Below the pieces are notes generated by a model. The model did no database searches. It was not told the DNA's origin and worked only from the letters and a program-made list of their open reading frames with translations. 64,000 nucleotides of DNA. Origin: Stagnimonas aquatica (GTDB taxonomy: Bacteria > Pseudomonadota > Gammaproteobacteria > Nevskiales > Nevskiaceae). Both the position numbers and the translations under genes were made by a program. The stretch covers positions 979,434 through 1,043,433 of the forward strand of contig NZ_RJVO01000001.1 in NCBI RefSeq assembly GCF_003730135.1, given 5' to 3'. Positions within the stretch are counted from its first letter, which is position 1. Every line of letters begins with the position of its first letter. Of the stretch, positions 30,043 to 40,656 are shown piece by piece.

Positions 30043-30849
30043 CTAGGACTTCTTCCGGCCCCACTTGGCGGTGGTCTTCTGCATCATCCGGAAGAAAGTC
30101 TGCGGCGAGGCACGCTTGACCAGTGCCTGCACGCGGGTGTCCTTGTGGGTGAGCACCAGGAACTGACGCTTATCCACCGCGCTGGCGATCTGCGCCGCGA
30201 CGTCGTCGGCGGTGATCCCGGACTTCTTCATGAACTTGTGCACCATCGCCACCGTGCCCGGCTGGGTGACCCGCGCGGCGTTCATCAGATTGGTCGGGAA
30301 GAATGCCGGGCAGACCACCGACACGCCGATGCCGAACGGCGCCAGCTCGTGCAGCAGGGTTTCCGACAGCGAGATCACGCCGGCCTTGGCGACGTTGTAG
30401 GAGGCCATCGCCGGCGGATTGGCGATGCCGGCGAAGCTGGCGATGTTCACCACATAGCCGGACTTCTGCGCCTTGAACAGCGGGGCAAACGTCTTGCAGC
30501 CGCGCACCACGCCCAGCAGGTTGATGTTGAGCACCCAGTCCCAGTCGCTCAGCGGGGCTTCCTCGATGCTGCCGGCAGTGGCGACGCCGGCGTTGTTGAC
30601 CAAGAGGTCCAGTCCGCCCCACTCGCTCTGCAGGCGCTCGCGGGCGGCGACGAAGTCTTCCTCGCGGGTGACATCGAGCGCGAAGGCGAGGCCGGAGCCA
30701 CCCTCCTTCTCGACGTGGGCGAGGGTCTCGGCGACGCTGGCGGCGTCACGGTCGGTACAGGCCACGCGCGCGCCCCGGGCGGCGTAGTGGAGGGCGATGG
30801 CGCGGCCGAGGCCGGACCCGGCGCCGGTGACGAGGATTCGTAGGCTCAT
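30043..30849 (-). CDS. Short-chain dehydrogenase/reductase
   Basis: A 268-residue Rossmann-fold oxidoreductase. The cofactor loop TGAGSGLGRA, the NNAG motif (VNNAGVATAG), and the catalytic YNVAK (Tyr-x3-Lys) are all present. It has no signal peptide. The start at 30849 (MSLRILVTGAG) places the glycine loop at the usual position; the open frame extends 12 codons further. The substrate is unknown; its location 40 bases downstream of the acyl-ACP desaturase gene suggests a lipid-related alcohol or ketone. Confidence 0.88.
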   Translation of the reverse strand: MSLRILVTGAGSGLGRAIALHYAARGARVACTDRDAASVAETLAHVEKEGGSGLAFALDVTREEDFVAARERLQSEWGGLDLLVNNAGVATAGSIEEAPLSDWDWVLNINLLGVVRGCKTFAPLFKAQKSGYVVNIASFAGIANPPAMASYNVAKAGVISLSETLLHELAPFGIGVSVVCPAFFPTNLMNAARVTQPGTVAMVHKFMKKSGITADDVAAQIASAVDKRQFLVLTHKDTRVQALVKRASPQTFFRMMQKTTAKWGRKKS

Positions 30850-30891
30850 GGCCGCATCATCGGTGCCGTTGCCGGCCGCGCGCAAGCGGCT

Positions 30892-31902
30892 TTAAGCGAA
30901 CGCCAGCGCGCGGTCGTCGATGAACTCGAAGCGGTAGCTCTTCGGCCCCAGCTTGGCCTGCTGATAGTCGGCGATGCGTGCCAGCCGCGCCGGCACCTTC
31001 ATCAGCTTGGCCTGCGCCTCGGCGCCCTCGGCATTGAGGCCGCTCAGGCCGCCGATGTTCCAGTGCTCAAGCAGCTCCTCGACGATCTTCTGGTACTGGC
31101 GCGGCCCGAAGATGTCGTAGCGCTGCACCACGTCGGAAAGCTCCTTGAAGCCGGCGATGTTGTGGCCGGGCATGGCAAAAGCCAGCGTCACCTTCAGCAG
31201 TGAATCGAGGGCGCGATTGGGGTCGAGCTTGAGGATCTCGGCGAAGCAGGCGCGGTAGAACTGGTAGTGGCGCGACTCGTCGCCGGCCAGGTGTGCCAGC
31301 ACCCGCTGCAGCATCGGCTCGTGCTCGCCGGCCAGGCGGCCGGTGTTGGCGTGGCTGATCTGGGTCGCCTTCTCCTGCAACGAGGTATAGGCGAGCAGGC
31401 GGTAGGGGTCCTGCTCCCAGTCCGGGTCGAAGCCGGCGGCGATGTACTGGTATTGCAGGCGCTCCAGCGCGCCCATGTTGAACAGCCGGGCGTCGCGCAC
31501 GTAGTCGCGCATCGCGCAGCCGTGGCGGTCTTCCTCGGCGGTCCAGACATTGTTCCAGGCGCGCCACACCGACTCATTGCTCATGTGCACGGCGATCAGC
31601 CGGTGGAAGTGCGGCAGACCTTCCTCGGTGAGCAGGTTGAGCGCGACGGCGACGCGCACGCCATCGGGCAGGCCGCGTGCGCGCACGCGCAGCTCGCTGA
31701 GCATGCGGTCGTCGGCTTCGCCAAGATCGGCATCGGCCGGCATCAGGTCGTTGGGGAACCAGAGCTTGCGGCGCTCCAGATGCCGCTCCATCTCCAGGGC
31801 GACGGTCGGCTCCATCGCCACCAGCACCTCGATCTGCTGCGGGGTGCCGAAGCGGCTCGCAGCCAGCGATGGCGGGACCAGAGTTTGGGCTAGGGTGGTC
31901 AT
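30892..31902 (-). CDS. Acyl-ACP desaturase (ferritin-like di-iron)
   Basis: A 336-residue soluble protein of the FA_desaturase_2 family. Two iron-binding helices are visible: EEDRHG and DESRHYQF, matching the ExxRH pairs of stearoyl-ACP desaturase, and an earlier Glu helix around EEGLPHFH. The enzyme inserts a cis double bond into acyl-ACP, supplying unsaturated fatty acids aerobically. This is unrelated in fold to the membrane desaturase at 3724. It precedes the SDR gene on the same strand with a short gap. Confidence 0.9.
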   Translation of the reverse strand: MTTLAQTLVPPSLAASRFGTPQQIEVLVAMEPTVALEMERHLERRKLWFPNDLMPADADLGEADDRMLSELRVRARGLPDGVRVAVALNLLTEEGLPHFHRLIAVHMSNESVWRAWNNVWTAEEDRHGCAMRDYVRDARLFNMGALERLQYQYIAAGFDPDWEQDPYRLLAYTSLQEKATQISHANTGRLAGEHEPMLQRVLAHLAGDESRHYQFYRACFAEILKLDPNRALDSLLKVTLAFAMPGHNIAGFKELSDVVQRYDIFGPRQYQKIVEELLEHWNIGGLSGLNAEGAEAQAKLMKVPARLARIADYQQAKLGPKSYRFEFIDDRALAFA

Positions 31903-31990
31903 GGCTTCCTCGGGCGTCTGACGCGGCTCGTCCCGTTACGGCTCTGCAGGCCGTTCGGACGCGGAAAGTATAGGCAAACCCGATGCCGCC

Positions 31991-32593
31991 CTAGCTCTTG
32001 ATCAGCGTCAGGAATTCCTGGCGGGTGCGTGGATCGTCGCGGAAGCGGCCTTCCATCATCGAGGTGGTCATCGAGGAATTCTGCTTCTCGACACCGCGCA
32101 TCATCGCGCACATGTGTCTCGCTTCGATGACAACCGCCACGCCCTTGGCGTCGGTGACTTCCAGGATGCAGTCGCCGATCTGCTTGGTGAGCTGTTCCTG
32201 GATCTGCAGGCGGCGCGCGAACATGTCGACGATGCGCGGAATCTTCGACAGCCCCAGCACCTTGCCGTTGGGGATGTAGCCGATGTGGGCGCGGCCGAAG
32301 AACGGCAGCAGATGGTGCTCGCACATCGAATACAGCTCGATGTCCTTGACGATCACCATCTCGTTGTTGGTGGTGGCAAACAGCGCGCCATTGATCAGTT
32401 CCTCCAGGCTCTGGCGATAGCCCTGGGTCAGGAACAGCATGGCCTTCGACGCCCGCTGCGGGGTATTGAGCAGGCCTTCGCGCGTCGGGTCTTCACCGAC
32501 GGCCTTGAGGATGGATCGGTATTCGGCTTCCACGGCGAGAGTCTGATCGGGCGTGAACGGGTGGTGTGCGATTATGGCATGCCCGATTTTCAC
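31991..32593 (-). CDS. folE: GTP cyclohydrolase I
   Basis: A 180-200-residue enzyme that converts GTP to dihydroneopterin triphosphate, the first step of folate and pterin synthesis. Zinc ligands are visible in [17 protein letters not shown] and in [10 protein letters not shown], together with [20 protein letters not shown]. The start is unsure: GTG at 32593 gives 200 residues, GTG at 32533 gives 180 (starting [16 protein letters not shown], which fits many family members). No ATG lies at a suitable place. With the longer start, its 5' end overlaps the divergent parB gene. Confidence 0.93.
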   Translation of the reverse strand: MKIGHAIIAHHPFTPDQTLAVEAEYRSILKAVGEDPTREGLLNTPQRASKAMLFLTQGYRQSLEELINGALFATTNNEMVIVKDIELYSMCEHHLLPFFGRAHIGYIPNGKVLGLSKIPRIVDMFARRLQIQEQLTKQIGDCILEVTDAKGVAVVIEARHMCAMMRGVEKQNSSMTTSMMEGRFRDDPRTRQEFLTLIKS

Positions 32594-33406
32594 CCCATGT
32601 CCGCTCCCATTCCGCCCGCCAGGCCCGCGCAGACCGTTCGCGCCGTGCCCATCGACCTGATCCGCCCCGGCAGCCAGCAGGCGCGCCGGAGCTTCGACGC
32701 GGGCGCCCTGGCCGAGCTGGCCGAGAGCATCCGCGAGAGTGGCATCGTCCAGCCGCTGGTACTGCGCACCCGGGTCTGGGGCTACGAGATCCTCGCCGGC
32801 GAACGCCGCTGGCGCGCCGCCCAGCAGGCCGGACTGCACGAGGTGCCGGCGCTGCTGCGCGACGACCTCAGCGAAGACGAGGCCTATGTCCTAGGCCTGA
32901 TCGAGAACCTCCAACGCGAATCACTGACGCCGATGGAAGCCGCCGCCGGCCTGCGCCGGCTCGGTGAGCTGCACACGCTGACCCACGAGGAAATTGCCCA
33001 GCGCATCGGCAAGTCGCGGGTCTATGTCACCAATGTCCTGCGCCTACTCAATCTCGACCCGGCTGTGCAGACCCTGGTCGACGAAGGCCATCTTTCGTTA
33101 GGCCACGCCAAGGTGCTGGCTTCGCTGCCGGCCGATGCGCAGAAGCGCTGGGCGGGCGAAGTGATCGGTCGCGGTCTCAACGTCCGCGCGCTGGAGCGCC
33201 GTGTCGCCCGCAGCCGGCGTGGCCAGCCAACCCGGCCCTCGAAACCCGCCGACTGGCGGCGGCTGGAGCGCGAGCTTTCCGACCTGCTCGGCTTTGCTGT
33301 GGAGCTCAAAGCCGACAAGGCCGGCCAGGGCGAGCTGCGTGTGGCCTTTCACTCGCTGGATGAGCTGGATGGATTGCTGGCTCGGCTGGGGTATGAGGGC
33401 GGTTGA
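32579..33406 (+). CDS. parB: ParB/Spo0J-family partition protein, no parA nearby
   Basis: A 275-residue protein (258-269 with other starts) with the full ParB plan: N-terminal nuclease-like/CTPase domain with [18 protein letters not shown] and [10 protein letters not shown], helix-turn-helix [34 protein letters not shown], and a C-terminal dimerisation region. ParB binds parS and slides as a CTP-dependent clamp. Normally it sits with parA; here it is alone and divergent from folE. The ATG at 32579 or 32597 could be the start. It is probably an additional or displaced ParB. Confidence 0.85.
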   Translation: MPDFHPMSAPIPPARPAQTVRAVPIDLIRPGSQQARRSFDAGALAELAESIRESGIVQPLVLRTRVWGYEILAGERRWRAAQQAGLHEVPALLRDDLSEDEAYVLGLIENLQRESLTPMEAAAGLRRLGELHTLTHEEIAQRIGKSRVYVTNVLRLLNLDPAVQTLVDEGHLSLGHAKVLASLPADAQKRWAGEVIGRGLNVRALERRVARSRRGQPTRPSKPADWRRLERELSDLLGFAVELKADKAGQGELRVAFHSLDELDGLLARLGYEGG

Positions 33407-33591
33407 GGTCTCTAATACCGAGTCCAACGACCAAAAATGGAGGTGAGTGCGAAGCCGATGTAAAGCCACATCTGGTGTTGGTACGATGAGGCAGCAACTG
33501 TGGAAAGTGGTTAGCCGGATGTCTGGCGCCACAGGCGTCAAAAGCCGGCTAGGTCCGGTTCGCAACATAAATTAGATTAGGGAAACTGCTC

Positions 33592-34266
33592 ATGCGCTGC
33601 AAAATCATATCCTCGGGCCTTGTTGCCGCCGCACTTCTCGTCGGGTGCGCTACGGAAAGCTCACGGACGCTGGAGGTAGCTAAAGTTACTTCTGCGGCCA
33701 CTGCCCCCACATACAAAGGTGTGCGCACCCCCATCTCCGTTGGCAAATTCGACAATCGTTCGAGCTATCTGAATGGCATTTTTTCCGATGGCGTAGACCA
33801 TCTTGGCGGTCAAGCCAAAACCATCCTCATTACCCACCTGCAGGAGAGCGGCCGTTTTAACGTACTGGACCGCGCCAACCTGTCGGAATTGGGGCAGGAG
33901 TCCCAGTTCAAAAAGTCGGCCCAAAATATCAAGGGCGCAGACTACGTAGTCACTGGTGACGTTACTGAGTTCGGCCGCAAAGAAGTTGGCGACCAAGCGC
34001 TATTCGGAATACTTGGCCAGGGCAAGCAGCAGATTGCGTACGCGAAAGTCGCATTGAACGTCGTCAATGTCTCCACCTCGGAAGTCGTTATCTCCGCTCA
34101 AGGCGCAGGCGAATTCAGTCTGTCAAATCGTGAGATTGTCGGCTTTGGAGGCACCGCCAGCTACGATTCGACGCTCAATGGAAAAGTATTGGACCTAGCC
34201 ATTCGCGAAGCTGTGAACACCCTGATTGCGGATATCGACTCCGGCGCCTGGAATCCTGCGAAATAG
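33592..34266 (+). CDS. CsgG/HfaB-family lipoprotein
   Basis: A 224-residue lipoprotein with signal peptide and lipobox LVGC (Cys19). The body matches the CsgG/HfaB periplasmic fold: ISVGKFDNRSSY, ITHLQESGRFNVLDRANL, KGADYVVTGDVTEFG and the last helix LAIREAVNTLIADI. CsgG proteins form outer-membrane secretion pores. Base composition is clearly richer in A/T than in neighbouring genes. It begins a three-gene operon with DUF4810 and DUF799 lipoproteins, an arrangement known from Neisseria (the GNA1162 locus) and other proteobacteria. Confidence 0.85.
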   Translation: MRCKIISSGLVAAALLVGCATESSRTLEVAKVTSAATAPTYKGVRTPISVGKFDNRSSYLNGIFSDGVDHLGGQAKTILITHLQESGRFNVLDRANLSELGQESQFKKSAQNIKGADYVVTGDVTEFGRKEVGDQALFGILGQGKQQIAYAKVALNVVNVSTSEVVISAQGAGEFSLSNREIVGFGGTASYDSTLNGKVLDLAIREAVNTLIADIDSGAWNPAK

Positions 34267-34301
34267 TCGCGCGTTCCGTATAAAGATTTAGGGACGCCAA
34301 T

Positions 34302-34688
34302 ATGAAACTTATGCCTCGCCGGACAATGGCAGCCGTTGTGGCGCTTACGTATGCGCTTACAACTGCTGGCTGCGTCACCCCCCCTCAACAGCTCTACTAC
34401 TGGGGCAACTACCAGCCTGAGACCTATTCGTATTTCAAGAATTCCGAGACCCCGCAAGAGCAGATCGTCAATCTTGAGAAAACAGTGCAGGAAGCACAGG
34501 CAGCCAACCGCTCACTCCCACCCGGCTTCAGTGCTCATCTCGGCATGCTTTACCTAGCCAGTGGACAAGCTGACAAGGCTCAGTCGGCCTTTCAGATGGA
34601 GCAGACTCGATTTCCAGAGTCGGCGGCCTACATGGATTTTCTCCTCAGGAAGAAACCACAAATAACCTCCGGGGGTGATGTGCCATGA
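34302..34688 (+). CDS. DUF4810-family small lipoprotein
   Basis: A 128-residue protein with a lipobox TAGC (Cys24) and the DUF4810 core LYYWGNYQPETYSYFK followed by two short helical repeats (AHLGMLYLASGQADKAQSAF resembles a TPR helix pair). It is expected to be a periplasm-facing lipoprotein that accompanies CsgG-like and DUF799 proteins. Its stop overlaps the start of the DUF799 gene by four bases (ATGA, 34685-34688), so they are coupled. Confidence 0.85.
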   Translation: MKLMPRRTMAAVVALTYALTTAGCVTPPQQLYYWGNYQPETYSYFKNSETPQEQIVNLEKTVQEAQAANRSLPPGFSAHLGMLYLASGQADKAQSAFQMEQTRFPESAAYMDFLLRKKPQITSGGDVP

Positions 34689-35344
34689 ATACACGACACC
34701 TCATAGGCGTTTCCGCCCTTTATTTTTTGGTCTTCGGTCTCGCCGGCTGCGCCACGGCGCCATATGACTACTCGGCACTCAAGGCCAGCCGTCCCAAGTC
34801 GATCTTGGTCTTGCCGCCGGTGAACGACTCCAACGTGGTGGATGCGTCTAATAGCGTCTTCTCTACGGTCACACTCCCACTCGCTGAATCTGGCTATTAC
34901 GTGTACCCGGTAACGTTAGTCGCTGAAACCTTCCGCCAGAACGGCCTGAACAACCCTGCGGAAATCGCGATGGTTTCACCGACCAAACTGCGTGAAATCT
35001 TCGGGGCTGACACGGCGCTCCATATCCAGATAAAGCAATACGGAACGACCTATTACGTGATCAGCAGCGCCAGCGTGGTAACTGCCGATGCGCGTCTAGT
35101 CGATCTCCGCACCGGAATCCAGTTGTGGAGCGGCACCGCGACCGCATCAAGTGCTGAGAACCAAAACGCGGCGGGTGGCGGCTTGGTCGGGCTCTTAGTG
35201 CAGGCGGTAGTGAACCAGATCATCGAGTCAACCACGGATGCGAGCCACAAGATTGCCGGGATTACTAGTGCAAGATTGCTAACGGCGGGTGCTCCAAAGG
35301 GTCTGTTGTATGGCCCTCGTTCGCCTAAGTACGACCCTCAATAG
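34685..35344 (+). CDS. DUF799 (GNA1162-type) lipoprotein
   Basis: A 219-residue lipoprotein with lipobox LAGC (Cys22). The sequence SILVLPPVNDSNVVDASNS, LPLAESGYYVYPV and ADTALHIQIKQYGTTYYV identify DUF799, a family with a TolB-N-like fold related to the Neisseria lipoprotein GNA1162. A Gly-rich hydrophobic segment (GGGLVGLLVQAVVNQII) near residue 165 may bind a membrane partner. It is the last gene of the A/T-richer operon. It likely forms a surface or outer-membrane assembly with the CsgG-like and DUF4810 proteins. Confidence 0.87.
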   Translation: MNTRHLIGVSALYFLVFGLAGCATAPYDYSALKASRPKSILVLPPVNDSNVVDASNSVFSTVTLPLAESGYYVYPVTLVAETFRQNGLNNPAEIAMVSPTKLREIFGADTALHIQIKQYGTTYYVISSASVVTADARLVDLRTGIQLWSGTATASSAENQNAAGGGLVGLLVQAVVNQIIESTTDASHKIAGITSARLLTAGAPKGLLYGPRSPKYDPQ

Positions 35345-35417
35345 GGAAGAGGGTCTTTCGGTTTCTGACCGTCATGACTTTATCGAGTTGAACATATCGT
35401 CGTTGCCTCAAGACTCG

Positions 35418-36176
35418 ATGAACTTTCCCTTCCCTGTCCAAGAACGCGTCAACCCCAAGGCGCGCTACATCCGCGTCGCGGTCAACGCCACCGGCGAGGT
35501 GGTGCTGACCATCCCGCGCTACGCCACCAAGGCGGAGGCGCGGGCGTTTCTGGTCAGCCGGCTGGAGTGGGTGCGCGAGCAACTCGGTAAGCTGGAGAGC
35601 CGCACGCCGGAAGCGGCGCGTCGGCCCCTGCGCTGGGACGGCGCCGACGTGCTGCCGCTGCGCGGCACCGAGACGCCGGTGCGCTGGTCGCGCGCCAGCT
35701 TGTCGCGGCCGCAGGTGCGGCTGTTGCCGGAGGCGATCACCGTGTTCGCTCCACAGGACACCCGGCACGAGCTGCTGACGCGGCTGTTGAAACGGACGCT
35801 GATCAACGAGGCGCGCCTCGAGGCAGAAGATCTGCTCAACCAGGAGGCGCACCGCCTCGGCCTGCGCTGGCGCGAGCTGCGCATCGGCGATCCGCGTGCG
35901 CAATGGGGCAGTTGCACTCCGGAAGGAGTGATCTCGCTGTCCTGGCGCCTGCTGCTGGCGCCGCCGGAAGTGTTCCGCTACGTGGTGATCCACGAGCTTT
36001 GCCACCTGCCGCATCCCGACCACTCGCCGCGTTTCTGGGGGCTGGTGGCGCAGCAGATGCCGGAATGGTCGCTGCACCGCGACTGGCTCAAGCGCCACGG
36101 CGCCGGTCTGCACCGCTGGCTGGCGCGCCCGCCGGATGCCGATGCGCCGCCACCGCAGGCCGATTTATTTGGCTAA
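35418..36176 (+). CDS. YgjP/DUF45-family metallopeptidase
   Basis: A roughly 252-residue cytoplasmic protein with the zinc motif VIHELCHLPHPDHSPRFW (HExxH with a third His in the HSPRFW segment) and the preceding WGSC block typical of DUF45 (YgjP-like) peptidases. I placed the start at the ATG at 35418 because the homologous region begins shortly afterwards; the frame stays open back to 35289, where it would overlap the DUF799 gene. Base composition returns to the high-GC norm from about 35440, so the gene itself appears native although its upstream edge is A/T-rich. Confidence 0.85.
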   Translation: MNFPFPVQERVNPKARYIRVAVNATGEVVLTIPRYATKAEARAFLVSRLEWVREQLGKLESRTPEAARRPLRWDGADVLPLRGTETPVRWSRASLSRPQVRLLPEAITVFAPQDTRHELLTRLLKRTLINEARLEAEDLLNQEAHRLGLRWRELRIGDPRAQWGSCTPEGVISLSWRLLLAPPEVFRYVVIHELCHLPHPDHSPRFWGLVAQQMPEWSLHRDWLKRHGAGLHRWLARPPDADAPPPQADLFG

Positions 36177-36191
36177 GGGGCGAGATATCCC

Positions 36192-36497
36192 TTAGTTGGA
36201 AATGTTGACGGGCACTACTGCGGAGCGCTGCTGGAAGTCAATGCGAGCCTGATCGTTGCTTCTGTCAATTTGCGCGATCTGCTCCTCGGTCAGACACCAG
36301 GTCGTGTCATTCACGCGCGACCCAACGGGCTGAAGGGTTTGGCAACGCGGGAAGAGGCGCGCACCGACCTTGAAGTAATTCTTTGACCAGGCAGGCTTAT
36401 CCTGAATAGCCGCTCCCTCCGGCTTGGTCGACGACGTGGTCGCACAGGCAGAAAGAAGAAGGGAAGCCGCCAGACCGAACAACAGAGCTGTACGCAT
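36192..36497 (-). CDS. Small lipoprotein with C..GSR..C motif
   Basis: A 101-residue predicted lipoprotein: signal peptide, lipobox LSAC, then a body with CQTLQPVGSRVNDTTWC, a two-Cys segment around GSR that recurs in many small proteobacterial proteins of unknown role. The C-terminus is charged and helical. The ATG at 36497 places the signal peptide best; the frame extends nine codons upstream. The region is A/T-richer than average. It is divergent from the small lipoprotein gene at 36659, which carries the same motif. Confidence 0.65.
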   Translation of the reverse strand: MRTALLFGLAASLLLSACATTSSTKPEGAAIQDKPAWSKNYFKVGARLFPRCQTLQPVGSRVNDTTWCLTEEQIAQIDRSNDQARIDFQQRSAVVPVNISN

Positions 36498-36658
36498 GAC
36501 CATCTCCATTAGACTCACAGGCACTACGTGGCAGAGTCTAAACCTGGGCTTGAACTCTGCACAATGTATTCCACTTTCGCCGAGTGGTCATCGAAAAGTT
36601 GGCACGGATGGTGTAGTGCTACTAGGCAAGCGCTCAAGGAAGCTGAGGTCTATCAAGG

Positions 36659-36847
36659 ATGAAATTCTTCGTTGCAACCACGGTTCTGTCGCTGGTCCCG
36701 GGCCTTTATGCCTGCGTATCCGCCCCTGCGGAGGGAGTTTCGAGCAAGCCGGCGAATGCCGCGAGTAAGCAGGACGGTTGTGTCAGACAAGCGCCGGCTC
36801 TGGGGTCGCGCCTCGGTGAACTGGTTTGTCCCGACGCGGCCGACTGA
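36659..36847 (+). CDS. Very small putative lipoprotein with C..GSR..C motif
   Basis: A 62-residue frame with a hydrophobic start, possible lipobox LYAC (Cys19), a spacer, and CVRQAPALGSRLGELVC, the same Cys-GSR-Cys pattern as in the divergent gene at 36192. GAGG lies about ten bases before the ATG. It ends two bases before the mnmG stop codon on the other strand. The shared motif argues that it is real; its size and lack of other support keep confidence modest. Confidence 0.5.
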   Translation: MKFFVATTVLSLVPGLYACVSAPAEGVSSKPANAASKQDGCVRQAPALGSRLGELVCPDAAD

Positions 36848-36849
36848 AT

Positions 36850-38736
<1,887 letters not shown>

Positions 38737-38743
38737 CGTGTTG

Positions 38744-38923
38744 CTACCTATGTACGCCGGCACCGTCGGTCACTAGGTTCGCGCGTCCTGCGCTCACCAA
38801 GTGACCCGGCCCTCGGCTCCATGCCTCGGGCGCGAATCGGGGGCGAGCGATGCTCGCCCTTTCTCCGATTCGCCCGGCGTGGCCGCCGCCGATCACGATC
38901 ACCTCGTAGCGCTGCTGGGACAT
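38744..38923 (-). pseudogene. Duplicated mnmG 5' end interrupted by a palindromic element
   Basis: From the ATG at 38923 a short frame encodes [17 protein letters not shown], nearly the MnmG N-terminus, and then leaves homology at a hairpin element. The stop at 38744 lies seven bases before the real mnmG start. A 31-bp stretch (38874-38904) is identical to mnmG codons (38687-38717), while the first seven codons differ. It is either a decayed original start or a short duplication; the frame could act as a leader coupled to mnmG. Confidence 0.7.
38832..38873. repeat. Nested palindrome upstream of mnmG
   Basis: GCGAATCGG (38832-38840) pairs with CCGATTCGC (38865-38873) and inside it GGGCGAGC (38841-38848) pairs with GCTCGCCC (38852-38859). 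The hairpin sits exactly where the mnmG-like leader loses homology, which suggests it belongs to a mobile or duplicated repeat unit. Confidence 0.75.
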
Positions 38924-38979
38924 GGACAACCGGGCCAATTCGCGGGGGCGCGATTCTAGCGCCGCTGGTCAACAAATGC

Positions 38980-39366
38980 TCAGGCTGGCAGTGGGAGCAG
39001 ATCGGGCGGCGTGAACTGCGTGCGGCCGGCCGCCAGGCACTCGGCGCTGTAGTGCCGCGCGAGCAGGCCGCGCGCATTGGCGAACAGGTCTGGGTTGGCG
39101 GCCTGGAACTGCGCCCAGCTTTCGCCGGGCCGCAGGCGCGCGGCGGTCAGCCGCAGCAGCGCGATGCTGAGTGTCCGGTGGAACTTGGCCTCGGCGCCGA
39201 GGTGACGGACATAGCCTTCGATCAGGGTGCAGAAGCGGGCTTCGGCTTCTGCAAGCGGGGCGTGCAGCAGCAGTTCTCGCGCGACCCGCAGGTGCGCGGC
39301 GTGGCCGAATTCCGAGGGCGGCAGGCTGCCGTCGGCGAGGCCTTCGAGGATCTTCGCCGCCGTCAT
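38980..39366 (-). CDS. Conserved hypothetical protein (HxxH / HYS motif family)
   Basis: A 128-residue protein of an uncharacterised family. I see FGHAAHLRVARELLL near the N-terminus, FHRTLSIALLRL in the middle, and LLARHYSAECLAAGRTQFTPPDLLPLPA at the end; the ordered His residues and the final ARxxFxxPDxxPLP phrase recur in this family and could form a metal site. No signal peptide. Its ATG shares one base with the stop of the DUF962 gene (TGATG), so the pair is translationally coupled. The function is unknown. Confidence 0.7.
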   Translation of the reverse strand: MTAAKILEGLADGSLPPSEFGHAAHLRVARELLLHAPLAEAEARFCTLIEGYVRHLGAEAKFHRTLSIALLRLTAARLRPGESWAQFQAANPDLFANARGLLARHYSAECLAAGRTQFTPPDLLPLPA

Positions 39367-39674
39367 CAGAACGGGATCTTGCCGGTCAGCGTGTCCCACC
39401 ACATCTTCCAGTCGCCCTTGTAGCTGAGCCAGGGGTACTGGAAGGTGGCCGGCTTGTTGTGCTCGAAGAAGTAATGCCCGACCCAGGCAAAGGCATAGCC
39501 CTGCACGAAGGCCACGGCGATCAGCCACCAGCTCTGGGTCAGCACCGCGTAGGCGGCGATCAGCAGGCCCAGGCTGGAGCCGATGAAGTGCAGGCGCCGG
39601 CAGGTGCGATTGGCGTGCTCGCCCAGGTAGTAGGGATAGAACTCGGCGAGACTCCGGTACTCGGTCTTGCTCAT
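39366..39674 (-). CDS. DUF962 / Mpo1-like membrane protein
   Basis: A 102-residue protein with the DUF962 signature: [20 protein letters not shown] with a YL.EH.N.xxRRxHFIG block, two membrane helices (about 30-65), then the C-terminal [13 protein letters not shown] and [12 protein letters not shown]. In yeast the homologue Mpo1 is an iron-dependent 2-hydroxy fatty acid dioxygenase; whether the bacterial protein does the same is unproven. The ATG at 39674 fits the family; upstream codons overlap the rimK promoter side. It is divergent from rimK. Confidence 0.88.
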   Translation of the reverse strand: MSKTEYRSLAEFYPYYLGEHANRTCRRLHFIGSSLGLLIAAYAVLTQSWWLIAVAFVQGYAFAWVGHYFFEHNKPATFQYPWLSYKGDWKMWWDTLTGKIPF

Positions 39675-39759
39675 GGCGCGTCTCCTCGCGTTGAGATGGC
39701 CGCAGTGTAAGCGCAAGCTAGCCGCCAAGCCCCCAGTAAATCCTGCCTCCGCGCCGGCC

Positions 39760-40656
39760 ATGAAGATCGCGATCCTGTCGCGCAACGCCCAGCTCTACTC
39801 GACCAAACGGCTGGTCAATGCGGCACGCCGGCGCGGCCATTCGGTGCGGGTGGTGGATGCACTGCGCTGCTACATGAACGTCAATCCGGCGGCGCCCGAC
39901 GTGCACTACCGTGGCCGCAAGCTCGAAGGCTTCGACGCGGTGATCCCGCGCATCGGCGCCTCGATCACCTACTACGGCCTGGCGGTGCTGCGGCAGCTAG
40001 AGACGATGGGTGTCTGCGCGCTCAATTCCTCCACTGCCATCGCCCGCTCGCGCGACAAGCTGCTGGCCCTGCAACTGCTGGCGCAGAAGGGCGTCGGCAT
40101 GCCGGTGACCGGCTTCGCGCACGCGCCGGACGACACCCGTGATCTGATCAATCTGGTCGGCGGCACGCCGCTGGTGGTCAAGCTCACCGAGGGCACTCAG
40201 GGCGTTGGTGTGGTGCTCTGTGAAACCGACGGCGCCGCCACCTCGGTGATCGAGGCCTTCCGGGGGCTCGACGCCTACTTCCTGGTGCAGCAATTCGTGA
40301 AGGAGGCCGGTGGCAGCGACCTCCGCTGCTTCGTGATCGGCGGCAAGGTGGTGGCGGCGATGCAGCGCACCGCCGCGCCCGGCGAGTTCCGCAGCAACCT
40401 GCATCGCGGCGGCAAGGCGCAGGCGGTGCCGATCAGCGCGCTGGAGCGCCGCACCGCGATCCGCGCCGCACGCATCCTCGGACTGAATGTCGCCGGTGTC
40501 GATCTGCTGCGCACCGCTCAGGGGCCGATGGTGCTGGAAGTGAATTCCTCGCCCGGCCTGGAAGGCATCGAGAAGACCACCGGCGTCAACATCGCCGGCG
40601 CGGTGATCGAGTTCCTGGAGCAGCAGCAGGCGCGACGCGCGCGGCGGAGCCGGTGA
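39760..40656 (+). CDS. rimK: RimK-family alpha-L-glutamate ligase
   Basis: A 298-residue ATP-grasp ligase. The start [18 protein letters not shown], the domain joint [21 protein letters not shown], the ATP loop [15 protein letters not shown] and the metal-binding [14 protein letters not shown] fit RimK closely. RimK adds glutamates to the C-terminus of ribosomal protein S6. It overlaps the next gene (an aspartoacylase-like hydrolase) by four bases, so the pair probably acts together, the hydrolase perhaps trimming or supplying a related amide substrate. Confidence 0.93.
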   Translation: MKIAILSRNAQLYSTKRLVNAARRRGHSVRVVDALRCYMNVNPAAPDVHYRGRKLEGFDAVIPRIGASITYYGLAVLRQLETMGVCALNSSTAIARSRDKLLALQLLAQKGVGMPVTGFAHAPDDTRDLINLVGGTPLVVKLTEGTQGVGVVLCETDGAATSVIEAFRGLDAYFLVQQFVKEAGGSDLRCFVIGGKVVAAMQRTAAPGEFRSNLHRGGKAQAVPISALERRTAIRAARILGLNVAGVDLLRTAQGPMVLEVNSSPGLEGIEKTTGVNIAGAVIEFLEQQQARRARRSR

